Below are positions 12,486-13,242 of a DNA stretch of 13,242 bases, in pieces (position 1 is the first letter of the stretch; the number at the start of each line of letters is the position of its first letter). Location of the stretch: positions 1 through 13,242 of the forward strand of contig NVTJ01000068.1 of the NCBI GenBank assembly GCA_002401545.1, read 5' to 3'. The notes under the pieces were generated by a model. That model was not told the DNA's origin. It saw only the letters and a program-made list of their open reading frames with translations, and made no database searches. Origin of the DNA: Alphaproteobacteria bacterium (GTDB lineage Bacteria; Pseudomonadota; Alphaproteobacteria; Sphingomonadales; Emcibacteraceae). A program made the translations under genes and the position numbers.

Positions 12486-13242
12486 ATGAGAAAAACGCCC
12501 AAGGATTTTTTTAAACCCCTGTCCATTGGTGCGCCGGCCCCCTTTCGGGAAATTCCGGTTGCCTTAGAGCGGATGATCCATTTTTTCCCGCCGCAGATAG
12601 AAAAAATGCGCGGTAAAATCCCTGACATGATTGGCAAGGTTGATGTGTTGCTGGGTAATCTGGAAGATGCAATCCCGGCGGATGCGAAAGAAGAAGCACG
12701 AGCTGGATTTATTGAAGTGGCGGAAAATAACGACTTTGGTGATACTGGTCTTTGGACCCGGGTTAATTGCCTGAACAGCCCGTGGTTTCTGGATGATGTG
12801 ACGGAGATTATGTCGGCTGTGGGCAACAAGCTGGATGTGATCATGCTGCCGAAAGTGGAAGGGCCGTGGGATATTCACTATCTGGATCAATTGCTGGCCC
12901 AGCTTGAATCCCGTCATAATATCACCCGCCCGGTTATGATCCATGCCCTGTTGGAAACCGCGCAGGGGGTTAACAATGTGGAAGAGATCGCCGCCGCCAG
13001 TCCGCGTATGCACGGCATGAGCCTTGGCCCCGCAGACCTGGCCGCTTCGCGCGGCATGAAAACTACCCGTGTGGGCGGCGGTCATCCTTTTTACGGTATT
13101 CTTGAGGATGACAAAGGGGGCAACGCGCCCCGGGCTTTTTATCAGCAGGACCTGTGGCATTTTACGGTGGCAAAAATGGTCGATGCCTGTATGTCTTACG
13201 GCCTGAAGGCTTTTTATGGTCCTTTTGGTGATTTTTCCGATG
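12486..13242 (+). CDS. HpcH/HpaI aldolase/citrate lyase family protein, malyl-CoA-lyase-like (3' end beyond window)
   Basis: The frame from ATG 12486 (GGAG at 12473-12476, nine bases upstream) stays open for 252 codons to the right edge, so the C-terminus is missing. Enzymes of this family cleave or form CoA esters such as malyl-CoA, beta-methylmalyl-CoA or citramalyl-CoA with a magnesium ion. Visible family blocks are LGNLEDAIP (57-64), TRVN with Arg92, IMLPKVEG (119-126, Lys123), HALLETAQGVNNVEEIAAAS (153-172, Glu157 as an expected metal ligand), GMSLGPADLAASRG (177-190, Asp184 as the second metal ligand) and YGPFGDFSD at the edge. It is clearly related to, but by memory distinct from, the roughly 318-residue Mcl1 of Rhodobacter: it has a longer N-terminus and an insertion around residues 201-222. 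Exact substrate is uncertain. The divergent neighbour is a FAD amino-acid oxidoreductase. Confidence 0.88.
   Translation, partial: MRKTPKDFFKPLSIGAPAPFREIPVALERMIHFFPPQIEKMRGKIPDMIGKVDVLLGNLEDAIPADAKEEARAGFIEVAENNDFGDTGLWTRVNCLNSPWFLDDVTEIMSAVGNKLDVIMLPKVEGPWDIHYLDQLLAQLESRHNITRPVMIHALLETAQGVNNVEEIAAASPRMHGMSLGPADLAASRGMKTTRVGGGHPFYGILEDDKGGNAPRAFYQQDLWHFTVAKMVDACMSYGLKAFYGPFGDFSD

Noticed and set aside
12564..13160. 198-codon open frame on the minus strand at the right end
   Set aside because: It is opposite the malyl-CoA-lyase-like gene, which shows clear catalytic motifs throughout this region.
1..13242. CRISPR array, tRNA, rRNA, transposase or phage genes
   Set aside because: No regularly spaced direct repeats, cloverleaf-like stretches or recognisable mobile-element proteins were seen on reading both strands.

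Overview
The window looks like an ordinary chromosomal stretch of a heterotrophic alphaproteobacterium of moderate GC content. That assignment is inferred from gene content: a complete-length hut set, an acyl-CoA synthetase of a type I associate with alphaproteobacteria, a malyl-CoA-lyase-like enzyme and a REC-PP2C/STAS signalling pair. No rRNA, tRNA, CRISPR array, phage gene or transposase gene was found. The order and spacing of the genes are compact, with several overlapping or abutting ends.

Layout. (1) 2-1827, plus strand: a small unknown protein (possibly cut by the window edge), a STAS anti-sigma-factor antagonist and a response regulator with a PP2C/SpoIIE phosphatase domain. This is a partner-switching module whose kinase/anti-sigma partner is not in view. 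(2) 1824-5579: an Lrp/AsnC regulator on the minus strand, divergent from an acyl-CoA synthetase followed 11 bases later by a sodium-coupled neurotransmitter-symporter-family (NSS) amino-acid transporter. (3) 5554-10917: histidine catabolism. hutU-hutH-hutG form a tight minus-strand operon and hutI diverges from it. The shared 133-base gap carries two identical 12-base TGTCTATACAAT sites, very probably the operators of a HutC-type repressor that is encoded elsewhere. (4) 10921-11197: a gene-free, highly structured block bounded by a perfect 31-base inverted repeat and filled with smaller hairpins, lying exactly between the stop codons of two convergent genes. (5) 11197-13242: a FAD amino-acid oxidoreductase resembling D-arginine dehydrogenase on the minus strand, divergent from an HpcH/HpaI (malyl-CoA-lyase-like) enzyme that runs off the right edge.

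How they work together. HutH, HutU and HutI turn histidine into urocanate, imidazolonepropionate and N-formiminoglutamate. HutG here is an N-formylglutamate deformylase, so the five-step route through N-formylglutamate is expected, but its fourth enzyme (HutF) is not in the window. The NSS transporter converges on hutG and may import an amino acid, possibly histidine, although its position in an operon with an acyl-CoA synthetase and beside an Lrp regulator argues for a separate amino-acid regulon.

Most distinctive observations: the 277-base inverted-repeat element; the paired hut operators; an acyl-CoA synthetase whose reading frame and Shine-Dalgarno point to a non-canonical ATT start; a STAS stop codon separated in frame from the next GTG start by only three codons; and substitutions at expected substrate-binding positions in the FAD oxidoreductase. 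I see no convincing wholly new biological system; the repeat element is the best candidate for something undescribed.
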